A program made the position numbers and the translations under genes. From Chionoecetes opilio (taxonomy: Eukaryota > Arthropoda > Malacostraca > Decapoda > Majidae): a DNA stretch of 64,000 nt. Shown here piece after piece: positions 10,599-21,600 of the stretch. The stretch is from contig JACEEZ010010891.1 of NCBI GenBank assembly GCA_016584305.1, forward strand, positions 87,053-151,052. Direction: 5' to 3'. A model generated the notes under the pieces. The model saw only the letters and a program-made list of their open reading frames with translations. It had not been told where the DNA came from and searched no databases. Positions within the stretch are counted from its first letter, which is position 1; each line of letters opens with the position of its first letter.

Positions 10599-11239
10599 AT
10601 TTTATCTTATTCAATTTTACTTTTGAGCAATTCTTACTATGCAAAATCGCACTTTTATATTGCACCCTTATCGAATAATGCTTAAATGAGTACGCAGTGT
10701 CCGGTTGGCCCCTGTTTATTGCATCATGCACCAATATGAGTTCCTAAGGGACTAGCATGGTAAGCTCTTTCTGATCAGTTGGTTCATCAGGCACTACATC
10801 ACAGTGTCACAGCCTCAAACGTTGGCCTAGAACGTGTCCATCATGTCCTTCTTAGACCTGAAGCAGGGCATGGTCTCCGGTGGTGGGCCCGAGCCCGGAT
10901 GAACCTGTCTCTGGCCTGCTGCCCTACCATTTGCTGCCGCAGCCTTTGTCACCTGCTTCCCGACTCTTTCGGTGCTCTGAGTGTGGATAGAGAACCCCGG
11001 GAACCTCGTAGGGCTTGACCAGGATCTCCGGGTTCTGATCCCCGGACAGTGAACAGGTGAAAGCCGGCTCGTGCACCCGGCCAGGCTGCCAGCTGATCAG
11101 TGTCTGCAAGCTGGTGGCTGACAAGTTCAGCTTGGGTGTGATGCGAGGTCTTACACTGGTTCCCCATACTCCTCCCAGCCCTCAGCTTCAAAATCTGGGG
11201 GCACGGCGAACCTTTCGGTCGTCCTCACTTGACTCGCCA

Positions 11240-12640
11240 TCAGCGAGAGGAGGATACATTTTGAGTGTGCGAACCATGCTCCTTTCGCACGTAGAAGGTC
11301 ACAGCTGTTTGGACCTTCTGGACTGCGACCTCATCACTCTGAGCTGCGTGAGGATGTGCTTGGGGCCGTCCTCCCCCTTTTCTGTGGTGAACCTTGATGT
11401 CGTAGTAGAGTTTGAAGTACACCCGCAGGGAGTACTTGCTAGGATTTCCAGGGTGTTCAGTTCTTTGCCAGTCAGTCCATGCTTTCTGGTCCACATGTAC
11501 ACGAGCGACTGGGCTGTGGTGAGCCATATGGAGTGGGACAACCTTGCCACACTTGATCTCCTGCAGCTCGACGGGAGAACGCCCCCCTTCCACGCCGGAC
11601 CAGCTGGTAGGAGACCTGCTGGTCAGTGGACATGTTGACCAGGGGTATACTCCGGTATCTCCGTGAGATCTTCACCGCCTGGCACTCCTCTGAACTCTGC
11701 GTTGTACGTATCTCATTCACGCGGACAGCAGACTGCACACTGGACCGTTGAAGCCAGTGTCAGATGAGGTAGGCCCGCGATGCTGGTGATAAGGTGGCGC
11801 AGGGGCAACTCGTTTGTGTGCAACACGCATATACTCCAGAAAGCTTGCGTCCCAGCATTCTCCAAATCGGCGTGAGTACCACCCTTCCACCCCGTGTTGG
11901 CCCTAGTTGGTCCCTTGCGTACGATCAGTGAGTCGGTGGAGTCGTATGTCACCACAGATCATAGAGAGCCGAGCCACCTTGAAAGCAGGCTTCTCAAGTG
12001 GCACCGGGTCCTCTGGTACAAAGTGCCAAAGGTACCTTCCCGATGGGTCCTCTGTCACTGACACATCTCCTCCTGATCAACCTTGGGTGCAGTTTCCCAT
12101 AGCTGGGCGGCACCATCGCCCTGGTCTTGTACTTCCTCCCCTCGTAAAACCCCAAACCAACTATTTTGGTACCATGGGCTTCCCCTGGTCAAGGTACCTG
12201 GCCGATGCCATGGCATCCTGCCTGGCCCTCCTCAGCTTGTTTTGGATCGACAGACCAGGTACGACGTGTCTGGAGAGAGGTGGCCGTCAGCGATAAGGTC
12301 CTGGAGGAATCCAGAAGCCAAGGCAGCAGCAGCATTGGCGGAATGTCGAATCGGATGCTTTTCCAGCGCCAGGTCCCGGGCTGGCAAATTTTTTTTCTTC
12401 TTGCAGCTGGCCGGGCCATGTACTGCATTACAAGGGGTTGCCAGGGACCCCAGCCCCTCCCTGAGTAGTCGGTCTACCAGTATGGCAGCCTCCTGTTGCT
12501 CCTGCCCCTTTCCTCTGAGTGGCAGGGTGAACGACTTCCCCCGTCCCATCCTCAGAATCCTGGTGATCTTCAGCCTGGCCCAGGGAAAATCTGCTCCTGC
12601 ACTCAAGACGTCTGACCTTTTCATCTTTCTGCTTCTGCTT
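11240..12640 (-). pseudogene. Transposase-like protein of the HTNELPLRHL family
   Basis: Fragments of one protein read in order down the minus strand but in several frames. First is NAAAALASGFLQDLIADGHL, then KLRRARQDAMASARYL-like sequence around 12,200. Then come an acidic DSTDSLIVRKG with NTGWKGG and ICVLHTNELPLRHLIT (11,713-11,955), IPLVNMSTDQQVSYQLV (near 11,640) and ARLSHSIWLTTAQSLVYM (near 11,530). The HTNELPLRHL signature and LTTA motif recur in many uncharacterised animal proteins, often decapod or fish. Position inside paired TIRs makes it the likely transposase of this element. At least four frameshifts and several stops make it nonfunctional. Superfamily is unassigned. Confidence 0.7.
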
Positions 12641-13475
12641 CTTCAGCTTAGCCTACTCTTTCCCAAATGCTTTCTCTTTGCTGCTTTCACTTTTCTATTT
12701 CGTCTCATTTTCGTCTACCCCTGTCATCATCATTGCACTCTCCTCCCCAATTTTGATCCTCTGGTAGTACAGCCACTCCCAAATCTAAAGTAGGGACCTT
12801 TCTGGCCAGGGGGGAGTCACACTGCACGTGTGGTCTCGCGTGGGACAGCTGGGGGTTGGAGCAGTGGGATTCCTGGTCCTTGCAGAGGAAATCGTGTGAG
12901 GGCAGGCCGTTATGTCAAACAGCCTGTCCATATTCTTCTCCACGAATTCCTTTTTCTGCTTTAGTTGCTCTGTCTCTCACCTCTTCACTAACCTTCTTCC
13001 AAAAATTATCTATCCTGCTGGTCACGGACCCGGGCAATAACAACCACTGGAGGTGCAAACTGGGCGTTGGGTTTTTTCCACTGGGCAAGCACCATGGGGG
13101 TCAGATCCTTCGCAATGTCTCTCACTGGTACCCCCGCTTGTCAACACCCTCCCGGATGCCGCTGAGTTCTTGGAGAAGGATTCCCCTCTTCATCACGCCG
13201 CGATACGTAGGCACCTCACTCTCAGCAAACTTTCGTCCACCGCCAACCAGGCGGCCCAAATTGGGTCCCGAGCTCTGTCTAGTTGCGGGCTTCGACCCAC
13301 TTGGTTTACAAGGAGAAGCCATCCTGAAAAGACGATCCAGAATTGATGATAGGTGCAAATGAAGCCGTTTCTTTAGCGGGCTAAGTTATGTTTTGCATAT
13401 AATATAAAAGTCCATTTTTGCATAGCAAGAAATGGGTCAAAACCAAAAAGTTGAAGCGGACAAACTAACCTTAAC

Positions 13476-13556
13476 ATTCAATTTACATAAGAAAACACCC
13501 GCCAAATTCGAAATAACCTATATTTCACTTTTTATTGGACCCACGGCGTACCCTAA
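13476..13556. repeat. Right TIR of the 3.04-kb transposon
   Basis: Ends ACGGCGTACCCTAA at 13,543-13,556, complementary to the left end. The same terminal block appears at 52,741-52,776. Confidence 0.88.
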
Positions 13557-13773
13557 TATACAGGGTGTAACACGAGTTTCTGCAAATATTGATACAGGTG
13601 AAAGAACATGGGAATTCTAAGCACAAAATATTCTATAACCATATGCTTTTTGAAGCTTCCTTAGACGTGAGATTAAGTTAGAAAAATTAGCGCGGCCAGT
13701 AAAATTTTACCATGGCAGGCGGTTGCCGCTCGGTGACATTTTGTATGATTTAATCATAATGTTTACTAGTAAT

Positions 13774-14105
13774 GGAGCATTACATTATCTTATAACAACC
13801 CAAAATTTGGGATTAATGGACAGGTTATTTTCTAAATAAGCAGTACATGAGAACAGCAGGCTGTAATAAACAATACTGTAAAGGCTAAGTGGCAATGCAT
13901 CGGGGGGGGGAGGAAGATGGACTAGGCGCGAGGCCTCACGCCGATCAGCTGAGTCACGGTTCCCTCCTACCCCTCCCTGACACGATGCCATGTAGCCTTT
14001 TACAGTATTGTTTATTACAGCCCTGCTGTTCTCATGTACTGCTTATTTAGTAATAACATGTCCATTAATACCAAATTGTGTTTTTATAAGATAATGTAAT
14101 GCTAG
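13774..14105. repeat. Hairpin MITE-like element, about 330 bp
   Basis: 13,774-13,900 and 13,985-14,105 are inverted copies of one another. Blocks such as AAGCAGTACATGAGAACAGC and GTAATAAACAATACTGTAAA are exact. About 85 bases separate the arms, including a G-run. There is no coding capacity. The form fits a foldback MITE. The family is unknown and no target duplication is evident. Confidence 0.85.
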
Positions 14106-14814
14106 AAACATCCCTCCGCCATATTTTGTTCCACCGTAGTGCTAAGGTTGCTGAAGACCACTCGCACACTGTTCTAGGGTCGCATGATGAGGTTTTTCTA
14201 AATTCAAGCCATTTAAAATTATGTTATTAGTTGTTTATTTCATGTTGAGTTGTTTATGGTTGGTCAGGACGCTGTAGGGGGAATGTGAATAAAAAAAAGG
14301 GTGCAATGAATGGTATGCTGCCGAATGCCTATAGGTGACTGGAATGAGTGAAGTGCAAAAAAAAAAAAATGTTTTCTTGTGCTAGAAGTGTATAGATGAG
14401 ATGATATGGGAGAGGGAAAATGCGGAAGTGAAGGAGGAGAATAGGAGACAAGGATGGATGGAGAAAAGTGGAGTCAAGTGAAGGATACGGATGGACTACA
14501 ATACAGGGGGTTTCGTACACAAGTTGTTTCGTACCCAGGTTTTGTTAGCTGTTTCGTACAAATGATTTGAGTTTTTTTGTACATATATACCTGGTGTGTG
14601 TTTCGAACTCTAGTCATCAAGTTAAACTCTGACCTGAGTGTACGAAAAACGACTATAAATGCGAAACGAATGCATGTATACTGTAAGCGGAAAATTGAAA
14701 TACATAGTTTTTTTTTTTTTTTTTTTTTATAAGTGCAGTATAGACCAATACAATACAACACAACCAATCGGTGGGTTTTTAAATACCCTGAACGTTTCGT
14801 TCTTTTTATAAGGA
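14106..14814. other. No gene recognised
   Basis: Contains poly-T (14,709-14,728) and several TTTCGTAC words in both orientations between 14,508 and 14,650. No coding similarity. Confidence 0.5.
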
Positions 14815-15013
14815 GTATTTCTAGCCCAACAAAAACTGTCGGAAATGAAAAAATAACACATGGGGATCTGGGGGGCGAACCCCCCCCCCCCCCCCCCCAG
14901 TGAGGTTAGGTTACGTAATCAATGCCCGAGTTAGATTGTAATAGCAGGGGGTCTTGGAGGGCGTAGCCCCCCAGTTATGTCAGAAGAGTATTGGTCATAA
15001 GGGAGTATTGGTT
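14815..15013 (-). repeat. Single-unit version of the G/C-hairpin satellite element
   Basis: On the minus strand this reads CAACCAATACTCCC..., then a GGGGG/CCCCC hairpin with AGACCCCC, TAACCTAACC, a C-run, and finally ATTTCCGACAG. The same flanks bracket the long array at 42,650-44,290 on the plus strand. Here about one unit lies between them. A pure run of about 20 C residues at 14,880 is part of it. Confidence 0.75.
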
Positions 15014-16020
15014 GAAACTGCATATTTACTTAGAAGAGTGTGTAGAGGATAAAGGAATGTGTGATTTGGGGGGAAGGATGTCTGAGAAGAGTAGGTACAT
15101 TTACTCCAACTCTAAGAGATGGTATGTGAGTAAAGCGAAAGTATTGAATGAATGGTTCAATGATGGAAGCTAGGGTAGTGAAATGTTATTCTAGGCAAGT
15201 TCACGACCACTGAAAAATTTTGGGGTTAAAGCACATAAAAATCACTAGAATGCAGGCTTTCATTTTAACCTAACCCATCTACTGTAATATTTCAAGTCGG
15301 TATTATTTCAATGCTGAGCTGGTGGGGCTATGAATAGGAGTGGAATCACCCCCCCTCAAAGTCACTAACCTAACCTCGACATATAGTTCACTGGCACCTA
15401 ACCTAAGCCTAACCTTGCAGGGCAAAAAAAATAGGAACGTTGGCGAGTAATTCCACGGCGACATTTCGCAGGTATTGCCTAGTTACTTGGATAATATATC
15501 CCATTATAATTAACCCACCCTAATATGGGTGGGTATTAGATTTGGTAGTGGCTTTCAAAAGTCTTATGATTCTTACCTACATCTCGTGTAGTTTCTTCTT
15601 CTGAGTATTTTGACATTCGATCCAGTTCCCATGGTACGATTGATAATAATAGCGTTCATGTACGTACTACCGAAAATCTACCGTTATTTCAGGCCATAAA
15701 CTTGTATGGTAGGTAAATCAGATTAGGTTAAGCTTTGGTTAGGAGGGGTGTGGTTTGGTGAAGATAGTCGTCTTACGTTAGGTTTAATCAGACTAGGTTG
15801 GTTAGGTTTGGTTGAGAGGTGGGCTTGGTTTAGTACGCATGATCAAGGAAAAAACAAATTATCAATATAAGACTATCAAGATATTATCAAGACATTCCAC
15901 AAATCCCTTCAAATATCTCTAAAACGTAATTATAAGTTTGAGACTTACCTCCCTTTAACATCCCCTTACCCCACCCTAAAAGTCCTAAAAGAACCCCCCA
16001 AATTACTGAACCTAACCGTT
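15014..16020. other. No gene; scattered TTAGG/CCTAA-type motifs
   Basis: Short CCTAACC and TTAGGTT words recur between 15,270 and 16,010, notably 15,715-15,835. They do not form a tandem telomeric array. Confidence 0.6.
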
Positions 16021-16027
16021 TACCGGC

Positions 16028-16395
16028 ATTTCGCCCACACGTCATTCAGCCCACAGCTACATTTCGCCCACCTGTTAGAGTCATTCGCCCACATGTAGAG
16101 TCAATTCGCCCCCTGTCGAGTCATTCCCGACAAGACATTGTCGTCCACACATGTAAGAGTCACTATTGCCCACTTTAAAGTCATTCTGCCCACACGATCC
16201 ATGTCATCGGAGTCATGTAATCTTATCTCTTCCGCAGGCAGAATGGAATGACCCAGGCAGTACTCTTGGGCCAACTGCTCCATCGTTGTGTGCGAAATTG
16301 ACTCCATAGTGTGGCGAATGACTCCATAGTGGGGCCGGAAATGACTCACAAGGTGTGTGGCGAAATGGCAATTGTGGGCGAAATGAGCTGGATAC
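16028..16395. repeat. TTTCGCCCACA minisatellite in inverted arrangement
   Basis: Forward-oriented TTCGCCCACA words (16,028-16,200) are followed by reverse-oriented TGTGGCGAAATG words (16,280-16,390). A GATCCATGTCA...GGAGTCATGTAA block lies between them. The same order occurs at 54,936-55,105, so this is a dispersed element. The 60-80 codon frames here are repeat artefacts. Confidence 0.85.
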
Positions 16396-17652
16396 CAACC
16401 TAACGCTCTTCAATATACCTTATCTACGCCTACCAATAACCTCCTATGAGACCTAAAGGGCACGGAAGAAATTATAGAATCTTACGCAGTTCATGTTATG
16501 ATATTAGGTTATAGTAGTCTGTATATTTTTTGTGTGGTGACTCGCCAATGATATATTTGTTTACATTCTTAACTGTCCTACTGATTGCGCTAACCATCTC
16601 AAAGGTTGATGAAATCTTTTCCTCTGATTGGGTTCCAAGGCGACAAGTCAGGCTCTGAGTTCCTTCGTCGTTTGTCGGAACGGAAAGGAAGGGCGAGTTC
16701 TTGAAGATTGGCGCATCATCGTGAGCTAGAACCTTCGACGAAAACCTTTTATAATCAGATTTATGTAGTGTTCGTTAGCCCAAGATCTAAGATGGCTGGT
16801 AGGTAACACTCCAAGTGATGCTTAGATGGCGTGAATAGTTACGGAACGTTCGCACATCCCCCCGACCTTTCGAGTGGAGACGGGCGGTAGGCAGATTACG
16901 CTACGATTGTAGAATTTAGGCGAGTTTTGCCTCTGCCCAATGCAGCTTATTCATTCAGGATTGTCTGTCCTGAGACTCAGATTGGGGACGTGGAGCACAA
17001 CTTTTAGGCAGATGCCTCCCGACTCTACGTTAATCCTGTTGAGTGTGAGGTGTTAGATCTCTTCAACAGCACATGCATGGAATCGGCAGCAACGAGGCAT
17101 CTCCGATTTTATCAATATCTGGGCAATATCTGGAGACGTTGCCTCCGCGCTGCGCCGCGGGTCGAGTTAGTTTGTACTCCGGTGGCGTCCCCATTGTAAC
17201 ACCCTGGCTGTCGCGCTTGTCTTCTTCTCATTCTCCCCATTAAGGATCTATGTTATTCATCGTCTTTGTGCCATTCCCTCACTACTGTAAGAGGCAGAGG
17301 ATATGATGTGTCTCCAACGTTATGTATAGTGGTGTGATAATATGTGTACACCAAAGTGGTGTGACACAGATGAACACCAGATGTGCGAGACCTACCAAAA
17401 AGATCGCCACTAGTGTTTGGATGTTCTGAGTGACCTCCAGCCGTCGTCGTCCGCGTGAACAAAACGAATAGCGAAATTTACAAAAAAAGTTTTTTATACT
17501 TGCGGTACAAAGCTGAACAACGCTGGAAACAGGCTAATTAGATATTATGATGAAACTACTGTTTATCATGTTCATGCCATCAACAAATCGTATGAGTGGG
17601 CTATAATTCGGATATATGGCGACTGGGGCGCATTATTACATCTGGCGACGAA
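16396..17652. other. No gene recognised
   Basis: Mixed-composition sequence without repeats or coding similarity that I can identify on either strand. Confidence 0.5.
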
Positions 17653-20600
17653 GGCTGATTCACACTATAGCTTAAACGTGACGCATCCGTAACGTACCGG
17701 ATGACCGGCCGGGCAAAATATGTCTTCAATGATAAACCATGTGTGGATTCACACCATAGCGGACCGGCACCTGACCAACGAACGTACCGTCACCGGCAGT
17801 TTGCCGTCAAGATATGCTCCGATAATATTTTACTGTCCGTGCAGGTTTACGGGTCCGGTCCGTAGCATGTCTGTTGTTGAATAGTAGTCTAGTAAAAATT
17901 GGCCTTGTAATGATTAAACTTAACTACTCGGAAAACATATTATACTAATAATTTGGTATCAAAAGAAGCGCAATTTTTATATATACCAAAATCCTCTCAA
18001 ATTGTGTTTGTGGGAAATTGTTTTGCAGCCAGTTAAGTAACAGGGGGTATTTTGTCAAAATCCCCCTAACTTACCACAAATTTTCGAATAAAACCAGGTT
18101 GAAAACTCATTTAGCTGCTAATTCTTTAAGCTTTTTAAGACGAAACTTTACATACATTAGATCTAATTTGATTTCACTAGTTTGGAAAGTTTGAATACCT
18201 ATTGATGACGCATGATCATGAACAGCGAAGCTTCTGAATTCCCGCCCTGTTTTTAGAAAGCGAAAAAAAAATCACGAGTTTGTTCTTTATATTCGAAAAC
18301 TAACACAAGAGTATAGAATAGTATCATATGGAATGTTGATATACCCTAAAGCCTGCAACAAACAATTGCATCTCTGACTCCATAATGTCAAAAATGGTTC
18401 GAAATCCTCGGACAGTTCAATCAGGCCATACTCATGTCGTCTTTTGCGTTGTTGCAATTTTTTTTCCGTAACACTGACCACGCGCTGAGATACTCGGTAA
18501 TCCTGTTTCTCCTATACATGTGGCATCGCATGGCGTTCGTCCCACAACGTTTTTTCCCCATCAGCTTGCAGTTGCATCTCACAAATTTTCATATCTTCTC
18601 GGGAGCTGGGGGCCAAATCGTTCATTACTTGCTCGTACATTCCCTGCTGAAGCTACCACCCCCCATCTTTCTGTGGCCGAGTATTTGCTCTCATGTCGGT
18701 AGTGTTTCCACTCACATGACTTGGGCAATGACCACGAATGTGTGGAATGAAATAGGGCTGCTCTTTCTGGTGTGGTTTAGACTCTGTGTGTTTTATGTAG
18801 TAGCTTTGCTGTTGCTTCCAAAGCGCATAGAATGCGTTGTAACGATGTTTGCGAGAAGATAATTTCGCTCACTTTCTTCGCCCTTGTATCTAGGAACGAA
18901 CAATAATTCTTCGATCAGGAAAAGCTTCCGCCGCCCATAAGACACATGTCTATTTTTTCCATGAGTTCAAATTACTGTATTGATAAACACTGATAATGCT
19001 ACTGATGAACATTCGTCTTTCTTACTTACCAATTCACAAAAGCGTCTGAACCCAGCAGTGGTCCAATTTCTTCTGCTGAAGCCGTATCATCTTCGAATTA
19101 TCTCAGCAATCTTGTGATTAATCTTCAAATCTTTCTGCTGAAACTTCTTTCAGAGTGAGTCTTTCCCTGTGAACGTTTTTACCTATAAGAATTACGACAC
19201 TCGATGCATAATAAATTCAGAATTTTTCAACCTGAACTGCTAGCAAAAAGTAGTTTATTGGAGTGTAATTACGTTTCATAGTGCAGGATGTCTCACTGAA
19301 TGTATTAAGAAGTGGGATCAGACACTTAATACCATTGCCTAGTGTGTGTGGGTGTGTCGTGAAACTGCTGTGATGTCGTATCAGCAGCCAGACCAGGCAT
19401 TGGATGGAAAAGAAAATGTCTTGGGCCAAAAACGTCACTGGCTGATGAACACCAGCTTGGGCCAATGTCCCCAACACTTCGTATTGCTTCTTGGGCCAGC
19501 GTCCTGACAGTGCATGAAGCTTTCATAGTGAGCTTCCCAGTGAGAAGCATCAACCTGTACAGAATTCAGTGTCAGTTTGCTCGCACCCGGACTGTCACCT
19601 GTGACCTGTTGTCCTCGTTTGACAGCATATTGGTAATGGCAGGCCAGAACGATTAATCTTGAGTGTGTCATCAATTGCTTTGTCATCATGTACCTTCATC
19701 TTTTAGGGCTTTTGTCAGTCATGAAATATACTGTGACTTATTTTGGAATTCTTAAGAAAGCTTCCTGGTTGCATGTAGGTTTAGCTTCTGCAATGGGCAT
19801 CAGCTAACATTAGCAGACTATCTTTCCATCTCTCCTTTTGTTTTCATGGATCTTTTTGTATGCATGATCAGGAATCCATTGTCATTCACCGGACCTCAAA
19901 AGACCACGCAAGATAGACTACTTGCCGATTGACAAACTACACATATGCTTGTTATGATTTCGTATGTGCTTTTAGGTGGCCAGCTTCACCTTATGCAGGC
20001 ATGTGCCTCCGTCTAAGTACGAATGAATAGCATGATACTCGGATGGTGTGCTGCTGAAACATCCTGCTTAATGGCTGCTGCCTAAGCTGACTTGTGTAAG
20101 AAAATTTGGTTTTACGGGCCGGCATCATTTCCGTGGTCAAATAGATGCGTGGCTATTTGGTGTGCAACTCGGAGCTGTAAAACGTCTTTTGTGCACATCA
20201 TATCATCTCTCCATCGAGAGTCAAGTACAACAACAGTGTAGCGAAAAGATAGTATAGGTAATGCATAGGATTAGCGTGACAATGGTTTATGCTCCCCTCT
20301 TAACTCATGCACTGTTAACGCTTCAAGACACGCTATTGATTAACTCAAACATTTACTAACACATGACCAAGCTCTATTGTAGGGGGTACGGCTAGAGGTA
20401 GTAAGTTTGTGATCTTGGACATCAGTTGAGAAAGGCACTTGGCGGCAGCTGGCTCGGTGTGTGAGGACGAGTGTGTCGACGAAATTCGTGGCAGTCATAC
20501 AGCACAGGGGAGGGTTGGTCTTCTTTAGTAACGTCATCCTGTGGAGATGCTCTTGAGAAAGGTTCTTAACTTCCGTTGAATGGATTGTTTCTTTGCTAGC

Positions 20601-21600
20601 CATCTTTCTATTTTGCAAGATCGCTTTGATCTCAATATTTATCTTAATTGGGCCCCAAGATCGCGTGTTGTTCACTATTTTTATGTTGAGTAGTGAGTAA
20701 CTCTCGGTCGGACTTGTGATGCTAGCCGGCATCATACTGTAATCGCATGTGTTATTGAATGAGTGCTGTCTATAAAACCACGTCCCCTTGTTCGTCCACC
20801 CTCGACTCTTCTAACACTGATCGCATCATTGATTGTTCGATGACTAGTATTCTTCCAAGTCCTGCCCAAAACGATAACTTTTTCTGACTGTTGGTGGGCT
20901 TGATCATCTGTGAATTTCTTGTGAATATCTGGCTAGATTTGAAGGGATAGATCCTCTCATCATCTGTAGATCAGCAAAGTCGTGCTACTTTATGGCATAT
21001 TTGTGGTCCCACGGTTGCAGCGACTAAATTCACGCATTATAACGATAGCACATACCAAGTGAAGTTGCCAGTTTTCCGTTCTTTCAACCTGCAATGAACC
21101 TCGTGATGACATTTACGTACCCATGTAGTTGAAATCGCAAAGGCTTGGCCGTAGATGGCTTCTCCCAATCTTTCCTTTTTCTTTTCCCCCTCAGACAGCA
21201 GTGAACGTACTTTTGTGCAACGCAGAGCTATTTTTCTAACTCGTTCTTCCTTAGTTGCGTCTTTCTGAAGCTGTTTTCGTACACCAACTTGATTTTCTTC
21301 TTTCACCTTGTCTTTAACCTAATAAAAATTGCCTATTCCGAAATCGATTAAATTGTACAAAAGTTGATAACAGTTTTGCAAAATATCCGTTAGGCTTAAC
21401 TAGCTGTCAAACAAAGTTCCCTAAACGCACTTTGAGTGAGGATTTTGGATCTGTGTAATCTACATAAATTGTGCGCTTCTTTTGATACACAAAATTCATT
21501 AGTATAATATGTTTTTTCAGTGGTGAACCCTAATAATAACTAGACTATAAGTGATGACGATGTTTCCGGACTACAAAACCTCGGCACAAAAACGCGGTTG
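17653..21600. mobile_element. TIR DNA transposon, about 3.9 kb, possibly PIF/Harbinger-like
   Basis: Subterminal blocks are inverted copies: 17,932-17,972 (AAAACATATTATACTAAT ... GTATCAAAAGAAGCGCA) against 21,472-21,517. Similarity extends outward through TAGTAGTCTAGT (17,883) versus ACTAGACTATAAG (21,541). The left outer end is GGCTGATTCACACTATAGC, with the core GATTCACACYATAGC repeated at 17,746-17,760. Such ends resemble PIF/Harbinger termini. The matching outermost right end was not found, so that end is decayed or truncated. The interior has only short broken frames that I cannot assign to a transposase. Confidence 0.65.
18287..18862 (-). pseudogene. Unassigned coding-like remnant inside the 17.7-21.6 kb transposon
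   Basis: Minus-strand frames give a lysine/arginine-rich stretch (EKKLQQRKRRHEYGLIELSE, 18,380-18,470), then EDFEPFLTLWSQRCNCLLQAL. Upstream, in another frame, lies a basic, histidine-rich segment. Helical content and position suggest an element protein. I recognise no catalytic motif, so this is a weak call. Confidence 0.3.

Larger units (their letters stand above)
10517..13556 (-). mobile_element. 3.04-kb TIR DNA transposon (copy 1)
   Basis: The ends are exact inverted repeats, TTAGGGTACGCCGT at 10,517-10,530 and its reverse complement at 13,543-13,556. Similarity continues inwards for about 80 bp, for example CTATGTAAAATGGAATTCTAAG on the left against a related string on the right. The interior encodes a decayed transposase-like protein on the minus strand. 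A second copy lies at 50,685-52,390. Target-site duplication cannot be read because the left flank is AT microsatellite. TTAA-type targeting, as in Kolobok, is possible but not shown. Confidence 0.85.

Noticed and set aside
11057..11638. 193-codon plus-strand open frame inside the 3.04-kb transposon
   Set aside because: The transposase-like motifs are on the minus strand across the same interval; this is a shadow frame.
17440..17475. CGCGTGAACAAAAC, a 14-base match to the end of the 6-kb SINE
   Set aside because: No further SINE body or boxes around it; too short to call.
20340..20735. 131-codon minus-strand open frame
   Set aside because: It lies in the 17.7-21.6 kb transposon, but no motif or family resemblance could be seen, so it was not listed as a gene.
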